NCBI GenBank assembly: GCA_024742405.1
Contig: JANSYP010000001.1
Span: forward strand, 682,001-746,000
DNA: 64,000 nucleotides
Direction: 5' to 3'
Origin: Paracoccaceae bacterium
GTDB taxonomy: Bacteria > Pseudomonadota > Alphaproteobacteria > Rhodobacterales > Rhodobacteraceae
Below, in pieces: positions 53,025 through 64,000 of this stretch. The first letter of the stretch is position 1. Each line of letters starts with the position of its first letter. The translations under genes were made by a program, and so were the position numbers. The notes below the pieces were generated by a model. That model was not told where the DNA came from. It did not search any database and was given only the letters and a program-made list of their open reading frames with translations.

Positions 53025-53924
53025 CTACTCCGTCGCGGTCGCGGTGCGGACCACATCGGCGATGGCCTGGAACTGCCCATCCAGGGGGCTGGACTTGCGC
53101 CAGACCATACCGATGCGCCGCGTCGGCTGAGGAGTTTCAAACCGGGCGATGGAAACCGCCGCGGACCGGGTTTCCACGGACACGGCCATTTCGGGGATCA
53201 GGGTTACGCCAATCCCTGCGCCGACCATTTGAACCAACGTGGACAGAGAACTGGCATCAAGCATTTCGCGCGGCAGGGCGGCGGTGGCATTGCAGAAGGA
53301 CAGCGCCTGATCGCGAAAGCAATGGCCTTCCTCCAGCAGCAGCAACCGCATCTCGCGCAGTGCGTCGCGGTCCGGAACCGGTGCGCCCGCATCGCTGCCC
53401 GGCCGTACCAGCACGAACGCCTCGTCGAAGAGAGTGACCTCGCAAAGCGTCGGTTCGGAGACCGGCAGTGCGACAAGGGCGATGTCCAGACGGCCTTCCT
53501 GCAGTTCGCGGATCAGGGTCGGGGTCACGGTTTCGCGGATGTGGATGTCGAGCCCGGGATGGGCCCGCGTCAGCGTCGCGATGACCTGTGGCAGCAGATA
53601 CGGTGCGACCGTCGGAATCACGCCGATCCGCAAGCGACCGACAAAGCTGCGACGGGACGCGCGCGCCAGATCGCCAAGCTCCTCGACTGAACGCAGGATG
53701 TCGCGCACCCTTGGAGCGAACTCTTCGCCCAGATGGGTCAACCGCACCCGCCCTGCGCCGCGCTCGAACAGCCCTGCACCCAGCGTCTGTTCCAAATCCT
53801 TGATCTGCATGGAGAGCGCGGGCTGAGAAATAGAACAGGCGTCCGCGGCATGTCCGAAATGGCCATATCGCGCCAGGGCATCGAAATACCGCAGGTGTTT
53901 GAGGGTGAGATTGATCATAAGCAT
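53025..53924 (-). CDS. oxyR: Hydrogen peroxide sensor OxyR
   Basis: A 299-residue LysR-type regulator. The helix-turn-helix occupies the first 60 residues (HFGHAADACSISQPALSMQI). In the effector domain, Cys202 and Cys211 in HCFRDQALSFC have the nine-residue spacing of the redox cysteines 199/208 of E. coli OxyR, which form a disulfide with peroxide. It is divergent from katG, its expected target. Two possible starts, ATG 53924 and 53918, are six nucleotides apart and lie in a 6-3-6 palindrome. Confidence 0.93.
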   Translation of the reverse strand: MLMINLTLKHLRYFDALARYGHFGHAADACSISQPALSMQIKDLEQTLGAGLFERGAGRVRLTHLGEEFAPRVRDILRSVEELGDLARASRRSFVGRLRIGVIPTVAPYLLPQVIATLTRAHPGLDIHIRETVTPTLIRELQEGRLDIALVALPVSEPTLCEVTLFDEAFVLVRPGSDAGAPVPDRDALREMRLLLLEEGHCFRDQALSFCNATAALPREMLDASSLSTLVQMVGAGIGVTLIPEMAVSVETRSAAVSIARFETPQPTRRIGMVWRKSSPLDGQFQAIADVVRTATATE

Positions 53925-53931
53925 AGCTTAT
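53917..53931. promoter_or_regulatory. Palindrome over the oxyR start (probable OxyR operator)
   Basis: ATAAGC-ATA-GCTTAT is a perfect 6-3-6 inverted repeat with the T-N11-A LysR signature. It covers the oxyR start codon, suited to autorepression, and lies about 290 nt upstream of the katG start. Confidence 0.5.
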
Positions 53932-53974
53932 TTCTTCGATCAGAAATCTCAACTTAAACTAATGGTTTTTGTTT

Positions 53975-53991
53975 GCTAGAGTCATTCTAAA
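53975..53991. promoter_or_regulatory. Degenerate ICE-like half-site upstream of katG
   Basis: GCTAGAG-TCA-TTCTAAA has a perfect right arm of the Irr box but only 4 of 7 matches in the left arm. It lies in the oxyR-katG intergenic region and could be a weak Irr site or chance. Confidence 0.35.
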
Positions 53992-54008
53992 GAAGGCGGA
54001 GCGAGTAG

Positions 54009-56432
<2,424 letters not shown>

Positions 56433-56810
56433 CGCTTGCCGCAGAATGCGCGCGGAAGCATGTCATCCGCGCGTGCTATACGAGGATGGACGCGCCACGC
56501 GTCCATCCTTTTTCGTTTGGGGAGGCGCCGAACGTCCCGACAGATCTGGTACGTCAACGCCCGCCGAACTGCGCGACGGTCCGTCGGTCGGAGAACCACG
56601 CGATGCGATGTCCCCAGGACAAATGGCAGACGAATTCGCTTGTCGCCGTCGGATCGGTTGGGCAGCGTGATCCCCGTGCAGGCGCTATACGAACGGGGCA
56701 AAGACCATGACGCACATGAGACTTCCGCTGCTGTCCGGGTGCGCGGGCATCCATCCGACGCGCCGCAATCCTGACGGGCAAGCCTCGGCGCGGCTGAGCC
56801 GGGCGGAGGG
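56433..56810. other. katG terminator region and gap
   Basis: Contains the katG terminator; the remaining roughly 300 nt up to glsA show no gene. The last bases hold GCGGAGGG, the glsA ribosome binding site. Confidence 0.5.
56483..56514 (+). terminator. Rho-independent terminator of katG
   Basis: AGGATGGACGCG and CGCGTCCATCCT (12-bp perfect stem) with a 3-nt loop are followed by a T-run (TTTTT). It lies about 50 nt after the katG stop. Confidence 0.92.
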
Positions 56811-57791
56811 ATGAGCCACAATCGTTCCGCGATTGAGCGGACCGCCCTTCAGACGCTGGTCACCGACATCGCGGCGCGCATGGCCGGTGAATCCGACCGC
56901 GGTCACGTTGCCGACTACATCCCGGAGCTTGCAAAGGTCCCGCTGAACCGGTTCGGGCTAGCCATTGCGCCGCTGGATCAGCCGCCGGTCGTTGCAGGTG
57001 ATGCGGACATCGCCTTTTCGATCCAGAGCATCTCCAAGGTTTTCTCGCTCACTCTGGGTCTCGAACGGCTCGGCGCGACGCTGTGGCAACGGGTGGGCCG
57101 GGAGCCCTCGGGCAACGCCTTCAATTCCATCATCCAGCTGGAATATGAGCGCGGAGTGCCACGCAATCCCTTCATCAATGCCGGTGCCATCGTGCTCGCC
57201 GACGTTCTGGTCGAAGGTCGAGATGCAGAGACCGCCATCGCTGACATCCTGGCACTTGTGCGGGAGCTTTCCGGGGACAGTGCGATTGACAGCGACAGCG
57301 CGGTTTCGTCCTCCGAGGCCCGCACCGGTGCCCGCAACCGGTCGCTGGCGCATTTCATGGCGGCCGAAGGCAACATGCGCGCAAAGGTCGAAGACGCGCT
57401 ATCGGTCTATTTCGGCCAATGCAGCGTCGCGATGTCCTGCCGGCAGCTTGCCCTTGCCGGCCGTTTCCTGGCCGCCGGCGGCAGCGGCGAAGAGGTCACG
57501 ATCGCCCATGTCACGCCAGAGCGCGCGCGCCGCATCAACGCGCTGATGATGACCTGCGGGTGCTATGACGCCTCTGGAGAAGTTGCTTATCGCATCGGTT
57601 TACCCTGTAAGAGCGGCGTAGGTGGCGGGGTGTTGGCGATCGTCCCGGGTGTGGCCTCGGTCGCGGCCTGGTGTCCCGGGTTGGACGAGAAGGGCAACTC
57701 GCGCCTGGCCATGCGTGCGCTCGAAGACCTGGCACACGGGACGGGATGGTCCGTGTTTGGAGCGAGGCGCCGCCGGGACGTTGAAGACTGA
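56811..57791 (+). CDS. glsA: Glutaminase
   Basis: A 326-residue serine-dependent beta-lactamase-like glutaminase. FSIQSISKVFSLTLGLERLG carries the Ser-x-x-Lys catalytic pair, GREPSGNAFNSIIQLEYERG and VPRNPFINAGAIVLADVLV are conserved substrate loops, and SGVGGGVLAIVPG is the final KTG-like segment. It deamidates glutamine to glutamate and ammonia. GGAGGG directly precedes the ATG. It is alone and convergent with dabA. Confidence 0.93.
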   Translation: MSHNRSAIERTALQTLVTDIAARMAGESDRGHVADYIPELAKVPLNRFGLAIAPLDQPPVVAGDADIAFSIQSISKVFSLTLGLERLGATLWQRVGREPSGNAFNSIIQLEYERGVPRNPFINAGAIVLADVLVEGRDAETAIADILALVRELSGDSAIDSDSAVSSSEARTGARNRSLAHFMAAEGNMRAKVEDALSVYFGQCSVAMSCRQLALAGRFLAAGGSGEEVTIAHVTPERARRINALMMTCGCYDASGEVAYRIGLPCKSGVGGGVLAIVPGVASVAAWCPGLDEKGNSRLAMRALEDLAHGTGWSVFGARRRRDVED

Positions 57792-57939
57792 CCCGTCACG
57801 GCGGCCACGTCTCGTGCGATCCATCGATCCAGCCAAGGGTTTTCCTGCAACGGAGCATTCCTCATCCGCGGCTCTTGACCTGTGCAAGCGTGTGAAACGC
57901 GCGAAGGCACCGCTTCTCGGCTAGGGTGCGGCGTCCGCC

Positions 57940-60327
57940 TCACGCGGCGGCGCCGCGCTGGGCCGGCCGCTGGTCTTCCCAGACCAGTCCGGGCCGGTAG
58001 CGCGCGGCGATCTGGCCGTCTTCTAGTGCCAGAAGGTGCAACCAGCCATTGTCGAAAAGCTCCCGCAATCCGTCATGGCGCGACAGCACATCCGCGATCG
58101 CCTCCTGCGGTGCCTCGACCAGCACCGACAGGCGCAGCGGCTCGTGCGCGACATGTTCGCCGTCATGGATCGCTTGCCAGGGCAGACCGGCACGCAGGCG
58201 CCCGCCATTGCCTTCCACGACTCCGATCCCGCCGGTGACGTTGTGCAGCAGCTTGTTGCCGCCACCAAAGAGCTCCGGCACCACCACCGAGCCGTAATAT
58301 TGCAGGCTGATCCAGCTGGCCACGACCACCGGCGCCGTCAAGATGAGCTCGAGAGTGGAGAATCCTTCGTCGGCGCGCCAGTCGTAGGAATGCAGGAAGG
58401 CTCGCCCGCCTAGATCTGCCTTGTGGGTGGCCCCGCGCGGAGCCGCGATAAAGGCCGCGCACCCGGCCAGACCCCATTCCGGGCGCACCTCGGCCCAGTC
58501 GGTCGCGCGGGCAGCGATGCTCGCCGCCGTAGCGCGCGGCAACCGTACCGCGCGTTCCGCGCGGGCCAGTCCGCCCGCCTGGTCGAGCCAGACCCGCGCC
58601 TGGGCCAGATCAGTGGCGTGGGAGACGGGGCAACCGTCCGAATAGAGCGTGATCCGGTCCGTGGTGGTATCGTGCAGTCCGGCAACGAAAAGTGTGTCCT
58701 CAGGCAGGTCGAGCGCTTGTCCGGGCAACTCTGCGCGCACCTCGGGGTCGTTGAGCAGATCGGCCAGCAGCCGGGCCGAGACCTCCCCGGTAAAGCCGCC
58801 ACACGCACCGCAGTGATAGGCGCTCTCCTGCGGATTGTTGGTCACCTGCGCTCCGTGGCCAAGCAAGAGCACGAGCCGCGCGTGGCCCTTGGCCATCGAC
58901 ATGGCGCGCAGCACGCTGGCGGCGGTGGCAACCTTCTGCTCGACCGAGAGCGCGGGATCGAAATGCGGTGCTGGCCGGGGCCCGCTCGGCGCGCCGAGCC
59001 CGAGCGCGTCGCGAACCAGCTTGCCGGCATAGAGCGGCCCGGCCGCCTCGACGAAGGCAAAGGAGGACACGGCGGCCTGGCGGAACCGGCCCCAGGCACG
59101 GGTTGCGCGGGCGGAAATATGGGCACGCTCCTCGGCATCGCCGGGGGCCGCACTGTGCGAGGTCACCCCGGGCGTGAGCAGCACGGGCAGGTGGTTTTCC
59201 TCCAGCACCGACGCCTGCGCGGTGTGGGCGACGGGCAAGCCGAAGAATCCGGCAAAGCCGATCGTCTCGACGCCCGCATCGGTGCTTTCGAGCGCGCGGC
59301 GAAAGACCTCCGACCGGACATCGATGCAGAAGGCGGCCTGCAGGACCGGGCGTTCGGACACGGCCGGCAGGTCTCCAGGCAAACGGAGGCTCAACCCGCG
59401 CTGGTGGGCACGTTCTGCCGCTTCCTGAAGGATCCCGTCGATCACCTGGTCTGCACTCGGGCTGACAGGTTCGGCATGGGCGGCCACGGTTTGTTGCCAA
59501 GTGGCGGCGATCTGCGGTTCGGCATGCTCGAGCAGCGCCTCCTCCCACACAAGACGGATCGCCAGCAGCTCGATGATCGTGCTGTCGGATGCGCCGGCGA
59601 GCTCTGCCTGCCAGAGCATCCAGCGCGCGTGTTGGGCCCAGCCGCCCAGCTCTATCAGAAGGCGATGGAACGCGGTCTCGGCGGCCTCGACCGTGAGCCC
59701 CAACCGATTGGTCGCGCGCAGGATTGCGTCCTCGGCCTGAAGCGGGCTTGCGGCGGCATGGGCGGCAAACCCTGTCAAACCGGCCAGTTCCGGCGTCAGA
59801 TCGTGGACAGCCCAGTTGCGCCACGCCGCGTAGGCCCCGTGGCCCGGCGCCGGCGTCCAGAGCGCCTGACCCATGTCGAATTGACCCACGGCCCACAGGC
59901 CGACGGTCCGTTCGATCACACCAGGCCAGTCGGTTCCCGTGGCCTCGGCCGCCAGATGGGCGAGGGTGGGCAACGCCATGGGCGAGGCGCTTTGCTGCGC
60001 CGTTGCGGCCTTCAGTGCGCCAAGATCCGCGGGGCGCGCGGCGTGCGGGCAGACTGAGAGCGCGGCGGCCAGGTCGCCGTCATCGATCTCGCCAGCAGCG
60101 AGTTTGGCGGTAAACGTCTGTCGTGACGGCAGGGCGCTGACACCGCCCACCCGCGCAAGCCGCGCCGCCGCGGTGGCGAGGTCTTCGCCGGTCTGGCCGA
60201 GGAACGGGTTCACGGCAACGGTGGCTTCCAGCGGGAAGGCCGGCGGGATCCGGCGTGCCGCACTGTCTGCTGCGGACAGGATCTGGGACTGGCTTGCCGC
60301 GTCGGTCGGAGCGATTTTCTTGAGCAT
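57940..60327 (-). CDS. dabA: Inorganic carbon transporter subunit DabA (DUF2309)
   Basis: 795 residues from the start at 60327 (MLKKIAPTDAAS). A carbonic-anhydrase-like zinc site is visible: Cys334 and Asp336 in FCIDVRSE, His491 in LLGHGAQV and Cys506 in SAYHCGACGG; the His-Cys spacing of 15 equals that of the characterised DabA. DabA hydrates CO2 one-way using energy coupled through DabB. It follows dabB by 17 nt. Longer open frame upstream of 60327 overlaps dabB and is not part of the gene. Confidence 0.93.
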   Translation of the reverse strand: MLKKIAPTDAASQSQILSAADSAARRIPPAFPLEATVAVNPFLGQTGEDLATAAARLARVGGVSALPSRQTFTAKLAAGEIDDGDLAAALSVCPHAARPADLGALKAATAQQSASPMALPTLAHLAAEATGTDWPGVIERTVGLWAVGQFDMGQALWTPAPGHGAYAAWRNWAVHDLTPELAGLTGFAAHAAASPLQAEDAILRATNRLGLTVEAAETAFHRLLIELGGWAQHARWMLWQAELAGASDSTIIELLAIRLVWEEALLEHAEPQIAATWQQTVAAHAEPVSPSADQVIDGILQEAAERAHQRGLSLRLPGDLPAVSERPVLQAAFCIDVRSEVFRRALESTDAGVETIGFAGFFGLPVAHTAQASVLEENHLPVLLTPGVTSHSAAPGDAEERAHISARATRAWGRFRQAAVSSFAFVEAAGPLYAGKLVRDALGLGAPSGPRPAPHFDPALSVEQKVATAASVLRAMSMAKGHARLVLLLGHGAQVTNNPQESAYHCGACGGFTGEVSARLLADLLNDPEVRAELPGQALDLPEDTLFVAGLHDTTTDRITLYSDGCPVSHATDLAQARVWLDQAGGLARAERAVRLPRATAASIAARATDWAEVRPEWGLAGCAAFIAAPRGATHKADLGGRAFLHSYDWRADEGFSTLELILTAPVVVASWISLQYYGSVVVPELFGGGNKLLHNVTGGIGVVEGNGGRLRAGLPWQAIHDGEHVAHEPLRLSVLVEAPQEAIADVLSRHDGLRELFDNGWLHLLALEDGQIAARYRPGLVWEDQRPAQRGAAA

Positions 60328-60344
60328 GTCGAGCCTCGTGGATC

Positions 60345-61874
60345 TCAAAGGGATTTCTGGGTGCGGAAGCCGCCGATGAGACGGTCGAGAAGGGCGTTGA
60401 GGTAGAACCCGTTCGCCACGTGGACGCGCAAACCCGACGTTGCCGGATGGTGCGCCCAGAGCGGAAAGAGTGACTGCGCCACCGCGACCACACCGAAGGA
60501 GACGAGCGTGAGCAGGATCAGCGCCCATTCGAGTGGGCCGGGTGTCGGCGCTGCGGGCACGCCCGCGCCGATGAGCCAGCCGGCGATCTGGTGAAAGCTG
60601 AAATACCCGATCGCGGCGGCGGTGGCAGCGAGCGCGGTGCGTTGAGTCAAGGCTTTGGGTGCGGTGTCGGCAAGCCCTTGGGCGACCAGATAGGCCACGC
60701 CGAAGATCAGGATCGCACCGAGGGCGATTGCCTGGGGCGATTTCGGGCCAAGAACCGCACCAAAGAGCGCGGCGACGACAGCGTAGAGCAGCAGTGCGAG
60801 CAGGAATGCGCGCGCCACAGCGCCCCCACCGGGTACCGCGACCGGTCCGGGCCGGCGCACGTCGCGCACCGCACGCACACCGGTACTGGAGTTCAGAAAC
60901 GCGTGCGCTTTGTACAGCGAATGCGCGACGATGTGCAAAAGCGCGAGCGCCCACAGGCCAAGGCCGCATTGCAGGATCATGAAGCCCATCTGCGAGACCG
61001 TCGACCAGGCCAGCGCCGTCTTCACCGCCCCCTGGGTCAGCATGACCAGCGCTCCGAAGAGTGCCGTGGCCCCACCCAGCATCACAAGTGCGGTCATCGC
61101 GACGGGACTGGCCTGGATCAACTCTGCAAAACGGATCAGCAGCAGCCCGCCGGCATTGATGATCCCGGCATGGAGCAGGGCCGAGACCGGCGTCGGGGCC
61201 TCCATGACCTCGGTCAGCCAGCCATGCAGCGGAAAGGCCGCAGTCTTGAGCAGCGCGCAGAGCACGATCAGCCCGACAGCGATTTGCGCTGTGAGCGTAA
61301 GCCCGTCGGGAAATGCCGTCTGGAGCGTCGCGATATTGAGGCTGCCGGCCGAAGCCCAGAGGAGCCCCGCGGCGAGGATCAGCACTGCGTCGCCAACCCC
61401 CCAAACCAGGGAGAACTTCGCAGCCGCCCGGCGCGCGGCCATCCGGTCTGGGTAGAACAGCAACAACTGGCGCAGCAGGACGCCGATAGCCAGAAAGGCG
61501 GCGACGGTCACGGCCAGATTGGCCGATAGAACCAGCACCAGAACCGCTGCGACCGTGGCAAGAAGCTGCCCGTGAAAGGCGCCTTCGCGCGCTTCACCGT
61601 CCAGATAGCTGCCGGAGAATCGGACCACGACCCATCCGACGAAGCTCACCAGCACCGCCATCACCGCAGCCACCGTATCGAGCCGCAGGACCGTTCCCGC
61701 AGATCCGGTGCCCGCCGCGATGAGCTGGAGCCCGCCGCCGATGCAGAGCGCAAGCGAGACCAGCGCCGCGATTTCGGCGTAGCGTGGCCAGGGGCCGGGA
61801 CGTCTGCCCGGAACCGCAATGAACATCGCGGCGAGCGCGAGCAGCGGCAAGGGGGCGAGGAATGCAAGCGACAT
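60345..61874 (-). CDS. dabB: DabB, proton-conducting membrane subunit of the inorganic-carbon pump
   Basis: About 509 residues from the ATG at 61874 (GGAG 8-10 nt upstream; an in-frame TTG at 61889 is less likely). It belongs to the NuoL/MrpA antiporter-like family: about 14 membrane helices with the ion-channel text AAFPLHGWLTEVMEAPTPVS, then ALLHAGIINAGGLLLIRFAE and ALAWSTVSQMGFMILQCGLG plus HIVAHSLYKAHAFLNSS. It supplies cation-gradient energy to DabA. Paired with dabA and a divergent LysR gene, as in known dab operons. Confidence 0.92.
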   Translation of the reverse strand: MSLAFLAPLPLLALAAMFIAVPGRRPGPWPRYAEIAALVSLALCIGGGLQLIAAGTGSAGTVLRLDTVAAVMAVLVSFVGWVVVRFSGSYLDGEAREGAFHGQLLATVAAVLVLVLSANLAVTVAAFLAIGVLLRQLLLFYPDRMAARRAAAKFSLVWGVGDAVLILAAGLLWASAGSLNIATLQTAFPDGLTLTAQIAVGLIVLCALLKTAAFPLHGWLTEVMEAPTPVSALLHAGIINAGGLLLIRFAELIQASPVAMTALVMLGGATALFGALVMLTQGAVKTALAWSTVSQMGFMILQCGLGLWALALLHIVAHSLYKAHAFLNSSTGVRAVRDVRRPGPVAVPGGGAVARAFLLALLLYAVVAALFGAVLGPKSPQAIALGAILIFGVAYLVAQGLADTAPKALTQRTALAATAAAIGYFSFHQIAGWLIGAGVPAAPTPGPLEWALILLTLVSFGVVAVAQSLFPLWAHHPATSGLRVHVANGFYLNALLDRLIGGFRTQKSL

Positions 61875-61975
61875 ATGAACGGTCTCCAACCAAGGTGCGT
61901 GGCGCCTCTGATACAGACTGTGGAAATCTCAAAAAATTACATTATCTCTCGAAAATCATTCTATTGAATGGAACA

Positions 61976-62839
61976 ATGGCGTCGCTGAACCTGCATCACC
62001 TCAGACTGTTCCGGGCCGTGGCGCGCGATGGCACGCTCACGTCCGCGGCGCGGCATCTCAACCTATCCGCCTCGGCGCTGTCGGCCCAGGTCAAGACGCT
62101 GGAAGCCGCGCTTGGGCATGATCTTTTTGAGCGGCGCGGGCGGGGACTCGTTCTGACCGAAGCCGGGCGTATCGCGCTGGAACATGCGGAGGTGATTTTT
62201 CGTACAGCGGACGATCTTTCGGCTCTGTTGCGCGAAAGCGGTCCTGCGCCGCGGGCGCTCAGGGTCGGCGCGCTTGCAACCCTGTCGCGCAATTTCCAGA
62301 TCCAGTTTCTGCGCCCGCTCCTTGGCCGGCCGCAGGTCGAGGTCGTTCTGCGCTCGGGCACCCAGGCAGCGTTGCTTCAGGGACTCGAGGCGCTCGCCTA
62401 TGACATCGTACTGACCAACCTGGCTCCGCCGCGCGATGCCGCGAACCGGTATCTGATCCACCGCGTTGACGAGCAGTCGGTAAGCCTGGTCGGTACACCT
62501 GCGCGGATCGGCGAGGAGGCTGACCTGGCCGCGTTGTTGGCGGGTGCACCGCTGATCCTGCCGACGCCCGAAACCGGTGTGCGCAGCGCCTTTGATGCGC
62601 TGACCGCTCGCCTCGGCGTGGTTCCGCACATCGCGGCGGAGGTCGACGATATGGCCATGATCCGGCTGCTCGCACGCGAGGATGCGGGCCTCGCCGTGGT
62701 GCCGCCCATCGTGGTGCGCGACGAACTGGAGGCCGGCAGCCTCGTCGAGGCGCATCCTCTCCCCGGTATAACGGAGGTCTTCCACGCCGTGACGCTGGAG
62801 CGGCGCTTTCCGAATCCGCTGCTGGACGACGTGCTCTAG
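61976..62839 (+). CDS. LysR-family regulator divergent from dabBA
   Basis: About 287 residues from the ATG at 61976. Winged helix at the N-terminus (LHHLRLFRAVARDGTLTSAA, then LNLSASALSAQVKTLE), effector domain from about 88 (RVGALATLSRNFQIQFLRPL). Divergent to dabB with 101 nt between starts; CO2-responsive LysR proteins commonly regulate carbon-concentrating genes, so it probably controls dabBA in response to a carbon-status metabolite. An AT-rich stretch lies in the shared promoter. Confidence 0.88.
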   Translation: MASLNLHHLRLFRAVARDGTLTSAARHLNLSASALSAQVKTLEAALGHDLFERRGRGLVLTEAGRIALEHAEVIFRTADDLSALLRESGPAPRALRVGALATLSRNFQIQFLRPLLGRPQVEVVLRSGTQAALLQGLEALAYDIVLTNLAPPRDAANRYLIHRVDEQSVSLVGTPARIGEEADLAALLAGAPLILPTPETGVRSAFDALTARLGVVPHIAAEVDDMAMIRLLAREDAGLAVVPPIVVRDELEAGSLVEAHPLPGITEVFHAVTLERRFPNPLLDDVL

Positions 62840-63048
62840 GCAATTCGGGCGCTGCTGCTTTTGACCGAAGCATGGACGCGGTACCCGTTCCGGTCGACCC
62901 GTCCCCGTCGCCGATAAATAAACATGAATGAATTCAAGGGCCTGGCTTCGTTCGCCAAGGGCATTTCCCATTCGGGGTCTCGGCTCCGGGAGAATCTCTG
63001 CTACGTAAAAGGACACAGCCAGTGAAACCGGCGTTTAGGGAGGCCGAA

Positions 63049-63501
63049 ATGCTAGCTATCAACGTGAACGGGGAGACCCGCGAGATCGATGCGCCCGACG
63101 ATATGCCCCTGCTCTGGGCGCTCCGGGACATGCTTCAACTCAATGGTGCGAAATACGGATGCGGTGTCGGGCTGTGCGGTGCCTGCACGGTTCATGTGGA
63201 CGGCGAGGCCGTACGGTCCTGCATGGTCAGCGCAAGCTCTGTCGCGGGGCGGGAGGTGACCACGATCGAAGGGCTGGATCCGGCCGGGGACCACCGTGTG
63301 CAGCAGGCCTGGCGCGAACTGAACGTACCGCAGTGCGGCTACTGCCAGTCGGGCCAGATCATGCAGGCTGCAGCCTTGCTGGCCGAGAATCCCCAGCCCA
63401 GCGATGAGGAAATTCTGGAAGCGATGTCCGGAAATGTCTGCCGCTGCGGCTGTTACCAGCGCATCGTCGATGCCGTCCGCCACGCCAGCACGGGGATCTG
63501 A
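63049..63501 (+). CDS. iorA: 2Fe-2S subunit of a molybdenum hydroxylase (IorA type)
   Basis: 150 residues from the ATG at 63049 (GGGAGG 8 nt upstream; GTG 63022 is an alternative). Plant-type ferredoxin cluster [16 protein letters not shown] and the second, all-helical cluster [11 protein letters not shown] with CRCGCYQRI, eight cysteines in all. It passes electrons from the molybdopterin subunit encoded next (3 nt gap). The pair matches the isoquinoline 1-oxidoreductase branch of the xanthine oxidase family. Confidence 0.88.
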   Translation: MLAINVNGETREIDAPDDMPLLWALRDMLQLNGAKYGCGVGLCGACTVHVDGEAVRSCMVSASSVAGREVTTIEGLDPAGDHRVQQAWRELNVPQCGYCQSGQIMQAAALLAENPQPSDEEILEAMSGNVCRCGCYQRIVDAVRHASTGI

Positions 63502-63504
63502 GCC

Positions 63505-64000
63505 ATGCTGAAATACCTTGAACAGATGGATGTGACCGCGGCGCCGAAACCCTCCGGGCTGCTGGTCGCGAAAGCCTCGCGCCGCGGGTTTCTGGGCGGC
63601 GCGGCCGCCTTTGCCTTGGCGGTCTATGCGACCGACGCCAAGGCCTTCACCCGGTGGAAGACCGGCGGCGAGGGGATGGACCACGGTGTGGTCGAGGATC
63701 CGCTCATTTTCGTCTCTATCGACCCCGACGGGACCGTGACGCTAGTCGCGCACCGCTCCGAAATGGGCACCGGTGCGCGCACGTCCCTGCCGATGGTCAT
63801 GGCCGACGAGATGGAGGCCGACTGGGACCGTGTGGTGATCGTCCAGGCCGAAGGCGATGAGCCGAAATACGGCAATCAGGACACCGACGGCTCACGCTCG
63901 CTCCGCCATCATATCCAGGCCGCACGCAAGATCGGCGGTTCGGTACGGACCATGCTGCAACAGGCGGCGGCCGAGGAATGGGGCATTCCCGCCGAACAGG
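63505..64000 (+). CDS. iorB: Molybdopterin-binding subunit of an aldehyde/isoquinoline oxidoreductase (IorB type), partial
   Basis: Starts at 63505 and is still open at the window edge (165 codons seen). A twin-arginine signal (ASRRGFLGGAAAFALAVYA, about residues 31-49) shows export of the folded, cofactor-loaded complex. DPLIFVSIDPDGTVTLVAHR and SEMGTGARTSLPMVMADEME follow, the usual start of the large subunit of the xanthine oxidase family. The catalytic Glu and the rest lie beyond the window. Confidence 0.87.
   Translation, partial: MLKYLEQMDVTAAPKPSGLLVAKASRRGFLGGAAAFALAVYATDAKAFTRWKTGGEGMDHGVVEDPLIFVSIDPDGTVTLVAHRSEMGTGARTSLPMVMADEMEADWDRVVIVQAEGDEPKYGNQDTDGSRSLRHHIQAARKIGGSVRTMLQQAAAEEWGIPAEQ

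Noticed and set aside
60328-61404. A long minus-strand open frame continuous with dabA and extending about 1 kb upstream
   Set aside because: It overlaps dabB in another frame, is Arg/Ala-rich low-similarity text, and the MLKKIAPTD start at 60327 gives the normal DabA length.

Overview
The window looks like chromosomal DNA of a GC-rich alphaproteobacterium, most likely the Rhodobacterales/Roseobacter group. Reasons: TRAP and tripartite tricarboxylate transporters, an AcuI-type acrylyl-CoA reductase, an EcfG-type sigma factor with a NepR-like partner, an Irr-type iron box in front of an mbfA gene, and DabAB. The taxonomic call is inference from gene content.

Layout. 0.4-2.8 kb: an Asp/Asn hydroxylase-like protein, then a Tat-exported intradiol-dioxygenase-like protein paired with a ferric-reductase-like membrane protein. 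3.1-3.3 kb: an IS3-type transposase remnant. 3.6-14.0 kb: a ruined catabolic locus. An intact FAD oxidoreductase and an intact malate/lactate dehydrogenase sit among decayed genes for an SDR, a histidinol-dehydrogenase paralogue, a 2-hydroxyacid dehydrogenase, an HpcH/HpaI aldolase, a TAXI-TRAP transporter, a DctPQM TRAP transporter and an amidohydrolase. 14.1-19.7 kb: an intact tctCBA-ggt operon with a divergent LysR regulator.

20.5-39.4 kb is the most striking part. Eight sites fit the EcfG general-stress promoter (GGAAC, 16-17 nt, CGTT/GTT), each in the right orientation just upstream of a gene. The targets are a Dps protein, a Hva1/TUDOR protein, a SpoIIAA-like/flavin reductase/AI-2E/MscS operon, a CsbD operon, a phospholipase D, a PRC-barrel protein, an amidoligase/glutamine-amidotransferase/FNT-channel operon, and an envelope operon starting with a 22-residue peptide. 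The sigma factor gene, its NepR-like anti-sigma gene and a frameshifted HisKA_2 sensor kinase lie inside this stretch. It reads as a general-stress-response island in which regulator and regulon are clustered.

39.4-50.1 kb: a second IS3 remnant, tRNA-Ser(GGA), then mostly minus-strand housekeeping genes (large MscS channel, cysteine synthase, NUDIX hydrolase, cyclopropane synthase, photolyase, class-V aminotransferase, AcuI). 50.2-57.8 kb: an orphan polyamine-type binding protein and an acetyltransferase, then an iron/peroxide block (mbfA with a perfect Irr box, oxyR, katG), then glutaminase. 57.9-62.8 kb: the DabAB inorganic-carbon pump with a divergent LysR regulator. 63.0 kb to the end: a 2Fe-2S subunit and the start of its molybdenum-binding partner, which runs off the window.
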